A stretch of 6,799 nt of DNA, from positions 1 to 6,799 of the forward strand of contig JAZNRH010000046.1 in assembly GCA_045590615.1 (NCBI GenBank). The letters run 5' to 3'. Below, piece after piece: positions 1 through 5,729 of this stretch; positions within the stretch are counted from its first letter, which is position 1; every line of letters starts with the position of its first letter. This DNA is from RGIG6353 sp045590615. Lineage in GTDB: Bacteria > Bacillota > Clostridia > Oscillospirales > SIG627. Under the pieces are notes generated by a model. It saw only the letters and a list, made by a program, of their open reading frames with translations, had not been told where the DNA came from and searched no databases. Made by a program: the position numbers and the translations under genes.

Positions 1-127
1 AGGATAAATTTTTCAGCGAAGTGCAGGAATACTACACGTATTCCAAGCGACAAGGGAAAATTTAGACCGAAAAGGGCTTTTCTCGGCGATAATAGTTCGA
101 TTCCCTTCGGCTATCTCCGAACGCACA
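1..127. repeat. Non-coding block of short inverted repeats, possible dispersed element
   Basis: No complete gene is supported here. The block carries several inverted repeats. GGAATAC (26-32) pairs with GTATTCC (38-44) around TACAC. AAGGGAA (52-58) pairs with TTCCCTT (101-107) at long range. CCGA (67-70) pairs with TCGG (83-86), and TTCGG (106-110) pairs with CCGAA (117-121). It leads directly into the 128-164 hairpin. The density of pairings suggests a structured RNA or a dispersed intergenic repeat; the repeat reading is inference, because one copy in one window cannot prove dispersal. A short rightward reading frame (positions 3-65, ending in TAG) could instead be the tail of a gene entering from the left, but nothing in its 20 residues is recognisable. 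Confidence 0.35.
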
Positions 128-164
128 GGGCTGTAAAAAAACTATATCAGTTTTTTTACAGCCC
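128..164. terminator. Perfect 16-bp hairpin at the end of the kinase operon
   Basis: GGGCTGT, seven A, CT (128-143) is exactly complementary to AG, seven T, ACAGCCC (149-164), with the five-base loop ATATC. It starts 7 bp beyond the kinase stop codon, the expected place for the terminator of the leftward operon. It is symmetric, so it could also stop rightward transcription entering from the left. It is not a textbook intrinsic terminator: the A and T tracts lie inside the stem rather than after it, and no clear U tract follows on the leftward transcript. Processing, RNA stability or two-way termination are all possible. Confidence 0.55.
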
Positions 165-170
165 CTTTAT

Positions 171-1592
171 TTACTTTAACTGTATTTTCTTATCCAACTC
201 ACAATATCTCTCGTATGCCTTTTCATAATCTGCACCACTTGGCGAATAGGTGCTCTTGGTTTCAACGGTAGCTTTTACAGCCGACTCAATCGACTCGTAC
301 AAGCCAACGCCAACCATTGCAAGAATAGCCGTTCCAAGACAAGCCGTCTCGGCTTCGGCAACGGTATGAAGATTTCTACCCGTAACGTCTGCCTTCATCT
401 GAGACCAGAGAGGGCTTGACGCAGCGCCACCCGTAATACGAAGCTCGCTGTCCTTTTCAACCTGAGCGTATTCAAGATTACTACGAAGCACAAAGGCGAT
501 CGACTCCATAATTGAACGGGCAAAATGCGCCTTGGTGTGAGAGAGAGTAACACCCGAGAAGGTTGCTGTCGCCTCGGGGTTATAATAAGGAATTACCGAG
601 CCGCAAAAATACGGTAACATAGTCATTCCGTCACAGCCTGCAGGCACTTTTTCTGCAATTTCGTCAAGCTGTCTGAACGAGAGCTCCTCTGCAAATTGCT
701 GACGGAACCACTTCAACGCCATTCCTGCAGTAGACGACCAGAGAAGCATACAGTATTTCCCTTCTATTGCGTGCAGATGACAGGGCACTACACTATCGGC
801 ACGATAAGGTGGTGGAGTGTCCTTCATAACACAAATTGCCATTATCGTTCCCGTCATCTCGCTTATGATGCTCTCGTCGGTGACGCCGACTCCAATTGCA
901 CCTGCAATCTGGTCAAGCGCACCCGACACGACGGTAATATCCTTGTATTTTCCGACCTCCTTGGCACTCTTGACAACCTCCGGAAGCATATCCTCGCTTA
1001 TGCCGATATAGTCAAGCATATCCTTCCACCACTTCATATTATGTATATCATAATATATGGTAGAGGACTGTATCGTCGGCTCTGTTACAAAGCTACCCGT
1101 CAAACGATACAAAATCCAATCCTCGAGCAAAAATATCTTCCTGAGCTTTCCAAAAACGTCAGGGCGATTATTCTTCACCCAAAGAAGCTTTGACGCAGGC
1201 CAGGTAGCCGTAATTTCAGGCTGTCCCGTCACGTCGTAAACGAGCTTGTGACCAAAATCCTTGGCAATCTGCTCTGCCTCTTTTACGGCTCTGTTATCAA
1301 GCCACACGATTGCAGGACAAAGAGGCACGCCCTCTTCATCGGTAAGAATAAGCGTTTCGCCCTGCGTATCAATGCTAAGAGCATCAATTTTTCCACATTC
1401 ATTTTCAAGGTCGGCAATAACCTTAACACACATCTCAAAGTATCTTTCGGCAGGGAATTCTATAAATCCCGTTGATGCGTCGGTGTCAAGAGTATAATCA
1501 ACAGCCTTAAGCCCGAGCCTTTTTCCCTTTTCGTCAAATACTGCCGCCTTGAGAGACGTCGTTCCTATATCAATTCCAATAAATTTTTTCAT
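171..1592 (-). CDS. FGGY-family carbohydrate kinase (xylulokinase-like, substrate unknown)
   Basis: A 473-residue cytoplasmic sugar kinase of the FGGY family, which transfers phosphate from ATP to a sugar or polyol; the length is normal. The N-terminal domain opens with the phosphate-binding motif GIDIGTTSLKAAVFD (6-20). SIDTQGE (73-79) and WLDNR (97-101) follow in the sugar-binding part. GALDQIAGAIG (224-234) holds the likely catalytic base Asp227. TGGAASSPLWSQMKADV (387-403) is the family's C-terminal nucleotide-binding signature. The ATG directly precedes this conserved N-terminus, so the start is secure, although its ribosome site (GAGAAG) is weak and overlaps a TTTCGTTTT operator-like repeat. 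It is the second gene of a leftward operon, 30 bp after the DeoR gene. The family covers xylulose, ribulose, gluconate, glycerol and other substrates, and nothing seen here fixes which one. By context it may phosphorylate the sugar used by the divergent operon. Confidence 0.93.
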   Translation of the reverse strand: MKKFIGIDIGTTSLKAAVFDEKGKRLGLKAVDYTLDTDASTGFIEFPAERYFEMCVKVIADLENECGKIDALSIDTQGETLILTDEEGVPLCPAIVWLDNRAVKEAEQIAKDFGHKLVYDVTGQPEITATWPASKLLWVKNNRPDVFGKLRKIFLLEDWILYRLTGSFVTEPTIQSSTIYYDIHNMKWWKDMLDYIGISEDMLPEVVKSAKEVGKYKDITVVSGALDQIAGAIGVGVTDESIISEMTGTIMAICVMKDTPPPYRADSVVPCHLHAIEGKYCMLLWSSTAGMALKWFRQQFAEELSFRQLDEIAEKVPAGCDGMTMLPYFCGSVIPYYNPEATATFSGVTLSHTKAHFARSIMESIAFVLRSNLEYAQVEKDSELRITGGAASSPLWSQMKADVTGRNLHTVAEAETACLGTAILAMVGVGLYESIESAVKATVETKSTYSPSGADYEKAYERYCELDKKIQLK

Positions 1593-1602
1593 AATCTTCT
1601 CG

Positions 1603-1618
1603 TTTCGTTTTTGAAAAC
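1603..1618. promoter_or_regulatory. Operator-like repeat between the DeoR and kinase genes
   Basis: TTTCGTTTTT (1603-1612) repeats the TTTCGTTTT core seen twice in the divergent promoter region. It overlaps a small inverted repeat, GTTTT-TG-AAAAC (1607-1618). It lies 11-26 bp upstream of the kinase ATG, next to or over its weak ribosome site. DeoR-family regulators often bind AT-rich repeats of this kind. A binding role is inference, since short AT-rich matches arise easily: an 8-base version, TTTCGTTT, also occurs inside the DeoR gene near 2363. Confidence 0.3.
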
Positions 1619-1622
1619 CAAT

Positions 1623-2396
1623 TTACGATTTTGTAGTATAAACCTGAATACCAAGTGACTTAATTTCAGCAATCTCGTCCTTCTTGTCGGTACGATTGGT
1701 AATAAGCACGTCCATATCTGACACAGAGGCAACACAAGAGAATGCGCTCTTACCAATCTTTGAAGCATCGGCTGCAACGATTACCTGCTCGGATGCATTA
1801 ATCATCTGCCTGATAATACCTGTTTCGTTAGCGTAATAGAGGGTAAGACCATCCTTCATATTTATTCCGTCAACCGAAAGAATACACTTGTCAGCGTGAT
1901 ACTTTTCAAGCTGATTCAAGGTGTCGTCTCCGTATGTAAACTGATACTTGTTATCAATTTCACCACCCAAAAGAATAACGTCAAATCCCGGAAAGGCATT
2001 GATTTCCATAGCGTTCTGAATAGAATTAGTCACTATTCTGATATTCTTTTTGCCCTGCGCTGCGTGAAGAATGTAGGTAAGGGTGGTTCCGGCATTCATC
2101 ATAATGGTGTCGTTATCCTGAATAAAGCTTGCCGCAAGCTCTGCAAGCTCCTTCTTTGAAGAAGCGTTGGTAAGATATCTTTCACCCAAATCCATATTGG
2201 CGTAAAGCTTACCCGTTCCTACTGCTCCACCGTGAACTCTGTTCAAATGTCCCTGCGCCTCAAGACATTCGAGGTCTCCTCTGATTGTAACCTCGGAAAT
2301 CCCGTACATCTTACTAAGCTCAGAAACTCTGACCGTTCCCTGTCTGCCAACCATTTCAACAATTTCGTTTCTACGCTGTTCTACGCTGATATTCAT
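1623..2396 (-). CDS. DeoR-family transcriptional regulator
   Basis: A 257-residue DNA-binding regulator, normal length for DeoR/GlpR proteins, most of which repress sugar-catabolism genes and respond to a phosphorylated sugar. The N-terminal winged helix-turn-helix (about 5-58) shows the family signature RRNEIVEMV (8-16), then VSELSKMYGISEVTIRGDLECLE (24-46) and HLNRVHGGAV (50-59). The C-terminal sensor domain has NAGTT (101-105, where DSGTT is more common), IVTNS (121-125), LGGEID (143-148), DKCILSVDGIN (169-179) and AADASKIGKSAF (208-219). The ATG follows AGGAAGTGAT (complement of 2400-2409), close to the perfect Shine-Dalgarno sequence. It is the first gene of the leftward operon and divergent from the four-gene enzyme operon, so it probably controls both directions and itself. 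The inducer is not known; a product of the adjacent kinase is the simplest guess. Confidence 0.95.
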   Translation of the reverse strand: MNISVEQRRNEIVEMVGRQGTVRVSELSKMYGISEVTIRGDLECLEAQGHLNRVHGGAVGTGKLYANMDLGERYLTNASSKKELAELAASFIQDNDTIMMNAGTTLTYILHAAQGKKNIRIVTNSIQNAMEINAFPGFDVILLGGEIDNKYQFTYGDDTLNQLEKYHADKCILSVDGINMKDGLTLYYANETGIIRQMINASEQVIVAADASKIGKSAFSCVASVSDMDVLITNRTDKKDEIAEIKSLGIQVYTTKS

Positions 2397-2426
2397 AATA
2401 TCACTTCCTATAATTTATTTTTAAGG

Positions 2427-2436
2427 TTTCGTTTTA
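2427..2436. promoter_or_regulatory. Operator-like repeat at the DeoR gene transcription start
   Basis: TTTCGTTTTA is an exact 10-base match to 2484-2493. It sits 8 bp downstream of the leftward -10 box, at about the expected transcription start of the DeoR gene. A protein bound here would block its own transcription. The site is inferred from position and repetition only. Confidence 0.4.
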
Positions 2437-2443
2437 TGTATTC

Positions 2444-2472
2444 ATTATAGCACATCACTTTCAAATTTGCAA
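2444..2472 (-). promoter_or_regulatory. Leftward sigma-A-type promoter for the DeoR-kinase operon
   Basis: Read on the minus strand, the -35 is TTGCAA (complement of 2467-2472), followed by a 17-bp spacer and a perfect TATAAT -10 (complement of 2444-2449). It also has an extended -10 (TGCTATAAT). The expected start of transcription is near 2437, giving a leader of about 40 bases before the DeoR ATG. No other sequence in the gap matches as well on this strand. Confidence 0.75.
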
Positions 2473-2483
2473 TAGTTTTTTAT

Positions 2484-2501
2484 TTTCGTTTTAATTACGA
2501 A
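2484..2501. promoter_or_regulatory. Operator-like repeat and palindrome between the divergent promoters
   Basis: TTTCGTTTTA (2484-2493) is the second exact copy of the 10-base repeat. It also forms an inverted repeat, TTCGT (2485-2489) with ACGAA (2497-2501) around seven bases. It lies between the two promoters, 37 bp before the rightward -35 box and 12 bp behind the leftward -35 box. With the copy at 2427 (57 bp between starts) it could allow cooperative binding or looping by the DeoR protein. This function is inferred. Confidence 0.45.
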
Positions 2502-2520
2502 GGTGTTGCGATTTATTTCC

Positions 2521-2567
2521 ATAAAAAAATAAAAACTCTTGACAACACAGATTAAAAATGATAAAAT
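2521..2567 (+). promoter_or_regulatory. Rightward sigma-A-type promoter for the four-gene enzyme operon
   Basis: The -35 is a perfect TTGACA (2539-2544), followed by a 17-bp spacer and TAAAAT (2562-2567, one base off TATAAT). An extended TG (2559-2560) completes TGATAAAAT. An A-rich run (2521-2536) directly upstream resembles an UP element. Transcription should begin near 2574, leaving a leader of about 38 bases with AGGAGAG (2599-2605) six bases before the first ATG. These near-consensus parts predict a strong promoter, which fits a system held off by a repressor. Confidence 0.85.
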
Positions 2568-2611
2568 TATTTTGATTAGAATTACAATACTGTATCATAG
2601 GAGAGAAAAAT

Positions 2612-3967
2612 ATGAATGCTTTGAAAATAGGCTTTAGCAGAGTAAACATCAATCCCCCTTTGGGAATAAGCATTTCGGGTTATTTCATTCCCCGTTTTGC
2701 AGAAGGTGTTTTAGACGATTTGGAAATCAACACTATGGCTGTTTCTTACGGCGAAAAGAAGGCTGTAATGCTTTGCGTTGACCATCTTGGAATAAGACAG
2801 TCTATATGCAAAACCTTCAGCAAGCACATCACCGAGATTACAGGTGTCCCCGAAGAGGCAATTTTCATTTCAGCAACCCATACGCACACAGGACCAAGCC
2901 TCTTGCTCAAACCCGAGAAGGACTCGTTAGAGGAGCAGTACGCTCAGTTCCTTTGCAACAAAATGGCTGATGCGGCAAAGCTTGCTCTGGACGATTTGAA
3001 GCCTGCAAAAATGGGCTACGGTATCGGACAAGCGCCCAACGTTGCCTTTGTTCGCCGTTTTCGCATGAAGGACGGCTCAATCCGTACCAACCCCGGTGTA
3101 AACAATCCTGAGATTTTAGCACCGATCGGAGACGTTGACGAAAGAGTAAGCGTAGTTCGTTTTGACAGAGAAGGAGCAGAGACGGTAGTTCTCGTAAACT
3201 TTGCAAACCACCCCGACGTAGTTGGTGGCTGCAAAATCTCGGCAGACTGGCCCGGACTTCTCAGAAGAACCGTTGAAAAGACCATCGACAACACAAAGTG
3301 TATTTTCTTCAACGGAGCGCAGGGCGACGTTAACCACGTTAACGTTCACACAAAGCCCGGCGACCTCAACGATATGTTCATGGACTTTGACGACGTATCA
3401 CGTGGCTACGGTCACTCACGCTACATAGCAAGAGTTGTTACAGGTGGTGTATTACAATGCTACGACAAGGTAAACTACGTTGACGTCGACTCACTCAAAT
3501 ATAAGCAGAACGAGGTACTCCTCGCATCAAATATGCCCACTCCCGAACAGCTTCCCGAGGCTATACGCATAAACGACCTGCATGTTGCAGGTCGTGATGA
3601 AGAGCTTCCCTACAAGGGAATGATGCTCACAACAGTAGTTGCCGAGGCAGGCAGAATGGTTCGTCTCAAAAACGGCCCCGAAGCGTTCAACGTTATCGTT
3701 GCAGGCATTGCAATCGGACCCGTTGCCTTCGTTGGTATCCCGGGTGAGCCCTTCACCAATATCGGCAGAGGCATCAAGGACACAGAAGGCTTTGAGCTTG
3801 TTATTCCTTGCTGCTGCACCAACGGCTTTGAAGGCTACTTCCCGATGCAAGAAGCATACGACGAAGGTGGCTACGAGGCAAGAAGCTCCAACTTCAAGGC
3901 AGGCGTTGCCGAAACCTTGATTGATGAAGGCAAGAAAATCTTAAAGGAAATGGAGCTTGAAAAATGA
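2612..3967 (+). CDS. Cytoplasmic neutral-ceramidase-fold metallohydrolase, substrate unknown
   Basis: A 451-residue protein resembling the N-terminal catalytic domain of neutral/alkaline non-lysosomal ceramidases. The family's zinc-site landmarks are visible in order: SATHTHTGPS (87-96, His90/His92), ANHPDVVGG (198-206, His200), GIPGEPF (375-381, Glu379) and GGYEA (419-423, Tyr421). In bacterial and human ceramidases the nucleophile is a Ser in a GDVSPN motif. Here the matching stretch reads NGAQGDVNHVN (234-244), with Asn241 in place of Ser. There is no signal peptide and no C-terminal domain, whereas true ceramidases are secreted or membrane enzymes of about 650-780 residues. Ceramide is therefore an unlikely substrate, and an intracellular amide or ester bond in a sugar derivative is a better guess. 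Three consecutive cysteines (400-402) stand between the Glu and Tyr ligands. It is first in the operon with a strong ribosome site. The fold is fairly sure; the reaction is not known. Confidence 0.88.
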   Translation: MNALKIGFSRVNINPPLGISISGYFIPRFAEGVLDDLEINTMAVSYGEKKAVMLCVDHLGIRQSICKTFSKHITEITGVPEEAIFISATHTHTGPSLLLKPEKDSLEEQYAQFLCNKMADAAKLALDDLKPAKMGYGIGQAPNVAFVRRFRMKDGSIRTNPGVNNPEILAPIGDVDERVSVVRFDREGAETVVLVNFANHPDVVGGCKISADWPGLLRRTVEKTIDNTKCIFFNGAQGDVNHVNVHTKPGDLNDMFMDFDDVSRGYGHSRYIARVVTGGVLQCYDKVNYVDVDSLKYKQNEVLLASNMPTPEQLPEAIRINDLHVAGRDEELPYKGMMLTTVVAEAGRMVRLKNGPEAFNVIVAGIAIGPVAFVGIPGEPFTNIGRGIKDTEGFELVIPCCCTNGFEGYFPMQEAYDEGGYEARSSNFKAGVAETLIDEGKKILKEMELEK

Positions 3968-5106
3968 TAGCAATAAAAAACGCAACCCTGATAATGCGTG
4001 ACCATTTCATTCCCGATGCCGTGATTTTCGTTGAAAACGGAAAAATTGCATCGTTTGGCGAAATGAGAAAGACTCCCATTCCGGAGGGCTGCGAGATATA
4101 CGACGCAGAAGGGCAGTACGTAGGACCCGGATTTGTTGATATACATACCCATTCAGACGGGAAAATTTTCTTTCAGGACGACCCGATAGTTGCAAGCCAG
4201 CACCACCTGAAGCACGGAACGACAACTCTTTTGCCTGCTCTTTATTTCAGTATGGACACAGCTGCCTACGTGAAAGCCATCGACACTCTCCGTCAGGCTA
4301 TGAAAAAGCCCGAATGTGCAAACATCGGTGGTCTTTATATGGAAGGACCTTATCTCAACCCCAAATTCGGCTGTGACAGAGAGTCAAATCCTTGGAAAGG
4401 ACCCGTTGACAGAAGCAAGCATATGCCTATAATTGACGCTGCATACGACCTCGTTAAAGTATGGGCAGTTGCTCCCGAAAGAGAAAACATACTTCAATTT
4501 GTTTTAGATGCAAAGGAAAAGACCCCCTCGGTAGCCTTCTCGGTTGCTCACAGTGAGGCTTCTCCACAGGACATTGAGGCTCTTATGCCATACGGCTTGA
4601 GAATCGGAACACACCACACCAACGCAACCGGTGACCGTCCGATGTACCCGGAATGTCGTGGCGTTTGCGTAGACGAAGCAGTCAACTACAACCGTGAGAT
4701 TTACGCAGAGCTTATTTGCGACAGCCGTGGAATTCACGTTGACCCGTATATGCTTCGCCTTGTCAGAAAAATAAAGGGCGACGACCGTATTATCCTCATA
4801 TCCGACGCCTATGCCTGCGATGGACCTGTCCCCGAGGGCTACGACGACGTAGACGATATCAATTTCGACCACATGGGAGAAATTGCAGGCTCTAAGATGA
4901 CCCTTGACATTTCGTGCAGAAATATGATAAAGCACACGGGCGCATCTTTAGTTGACGTATTCAAATTTGCAGCATATAACCCTTCAAGAGCAGTCGGCTT
5001 CTATGACAGAGGCGAAATTGCAACAGGCCTTCGTGCCGACCTTGTAATCGTGGATTACAAAATGAAGGTTTCAAAGGTTATGCTGAAAGGAGAATGGCAA
5101 AATTGA
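3964..5106 (+). CDS. NagA-like amidohydrolase (N-acetylglucosamine-6-phosphate deacetylase family)
   Basis: A 380-residue amidohydrolase-superfamily enzyme of usual NagA length; NagA removes acetate from N-acetylglucosamine 6-phosphate. Motifs in order: GPGFVDIHTHSDG (54-66) with the His61/His63 metal pair, MEGPYLNPK (126-134, Glu127), VAHSEAS (194-200, His196), GTHHTNA (215-221, His217), DSRGIHVD (253-260, His258, matching the substrate-binding GLHVD), and LISDAYACDG (278-287, catalytic Asp281). The C-terminus has NPSRAVGFYDRGEIATGLRADLVIVD (339-364), typical of the family. All expected catalytic residues are present, so it should be active. Some substrate-side stretches differ from classical NagA, including HSDG rather than HGG near the metal site and NPWKGP after the metal Glu, so the acyl-sugar may not be GlcNAc-6-P. 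It overlaps the upstream gene by 4 bp (ATGA) with GGAG eight bases before its start, suggesting coupled translation. Confidence 0.9.
   Translation: MIAIKNATLIMRDHFIPDAVIFVENGKIASFGEMRKTPIPEGCEIYDAEGQYVGPGFVDIHTHSDGKIFFQDDPIVASQHHLKHGTTTLLPALYFSMDTAAYVKAIDTLRQAMKKPECANIGGLYMEGPYLNPKFGCDRESNPWKGPVDRSKHMPIIDAAYDLVKVWAVAPERENILQFVLDAKEKTPSVAFSVAHSEASPQDIEALMPYGLRIGTHHTNATGDRPMYPECRGVCVDEAVNYNREIYAELICDSRGIHVDPYMLRLVRKIKGDDRIILISDAYACDGPVPEGYDDVDDINFDHMGEIAGSKMTLDISCRNMIKHTGASLVDVFKFAAYNPSRAVGFYDRGEIATGLRADLVIVDYKMKVSKVMLKGEWQN
5086..5092 (+). promoter_or_regulatory. Ribosome site that favours a TTG start for the CBM9-like gene
   Basis: AAAGGAG ends only one base before the in-frame ATG at 5094, too close to direct initiation there. 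The in-frame TTG at 5103 lies 10 bases downstream of it, a workable distance, and forms a TTGA stop-start overlap with the NagA-like gene's TGA. This mirrors the ATGA junction one gene upstream. The TTG start is the better reading, though not proven. Confidence 0.6.
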
Positions 5107-5708
5107 AGGAATATATCATTACAAAGGTTAACGGCACACCCGATTGGAGCAAGCTTCCGAGCCTTGAAATAGACACCCCGTATTTTGAAACACCCAACGA
5201 CATTTTCGCTCATGCGCAGATTGCTTATGACGACGATGCTCTCTACGTTCACCTCTGGGCAGAGGAAAAGGACGTCAGAGCCGTTGAAGAGGGAGTGCTC
5301 GGCTCGCCCTGCGAGGACAGCTGTCTTGAGTTTTTCTTCTGCCCGATGGAAAACGACAATCGCTACTTCAACATCGAGTACAATTCAAACGGTTGTCTCT
5401 ATCTCGGCTTTGCACAAAGCATAAAAACCCTCGTAAGACTCATCGTACCAAGAATAGACGAGCTGTTTTGCCCCAAAATTGAACGCAGAGAAAACGGCTG
5501 GGATATAAAATATCAAATCCCCTATTCACTTGTGCGTCGCTTCTTCCCCGATTTCAAGGCAGAAGCAGGAAAAACCATCAGAGCAAACTGCTTTAAGTGC
5601 GCAGACCTTACCACACCCCCACACTACCTTTCGTGGAATCCCGTGGAGACGGAAAACTTCACCTATCACAAGCCCGAATTTTTCGGTAAAATGGTATTTT
5701 CAAATTAA
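5103..5708 (+). CDS. CBM9-like (DOMON-like fold) carbohydrate-binding protein, probably cytoplasmic
   Basis: With a TTG start the protein has 201 residues and begins MKEYIITKVNG; the upstream in-frame ATG at 5094 would add MAK and give 204. The sequence matches the pattern of stand-alone family 9 carbohydrate-binding-module proteins: an N-terminal strand with a DTPY segment (25-28), QIAYDDDALYVHLWAEE (39-55), CEDSCLEFFFCP (70-81), RYFNIEYNSNGCLYLGF (87-103), GWDIKYQIPYSLV (132-144) and the conserved C-terminal part CFKCADLTTPPHYLSWNPV (163-181) with PEFFGKMVF (191-199). There is no signal peptide, catalytic domain or membrane segment. It would therefore act inside the cell, unlike most CBM9 modules, which are parts of secreted glycanases. 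A binding, lectin-like or enzyme-partner role is inferred from the fold only. Its tight place between two sugar-phosphate enzymes suggests it serves the same substrate. Confidence 0.85.
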   Translation: MKEYIITKVNGTPDWSKLPSLEIDTPYFETPNDIFAHAQIAYDDDALYVHLWAEEKDVRAVEEGVLGSPCEDSCLEFFFCPMENDNRYFNIEYNSNGCLYLGFAQSIKTLVRLIVPRIDELFCPKIERRENGWDIKYQIPYSLVRRFFPDFKAEAGKTIRANCFKCADLTTPPHYLSWNPVETENFTYHKPEFFGKMVFSN

Positions 5709-5729
5709 TATTATATAAAGGAGAAAAAA

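Noticed and set aside
1..228. Open rightward frame from the left edge to 228
   Set aside because: It runs through the perfect hairpin and into the antisense of the kinase gene, has no recognisable domain, and its length is explained by chance in a short stretch.
696..1193. 165-residue open frame on the plus strand
   Set aside because: It lies wholly antisense to the FGGY kinase, whose motifs are continuous, and its translation is rich in Cys, His and Arg with no family resemblance.
171..1592. Calling the kinase xylulokinase (xylB)
   Set aside because: FGGY motifs are clear, but the substrate-binding part (SIDTQGE) differs from the usual SISGQMHG of xylulokinase, and no xylose isomerase is nearby.
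2612..3967. Naming this gene a ceramidase
   Set aside because: There is no signal peptide or C-terminal domain, the nucleophile Ser is replaced by Asn, and it sits in a sugar operon; only the fold is supported.
4504..4935. 143-residue open frame on the minus strand
   Set aside because: It is antisense to the NagA-like gene across its catalytic motifs and has no plausible ribosome site or recognisable domain.
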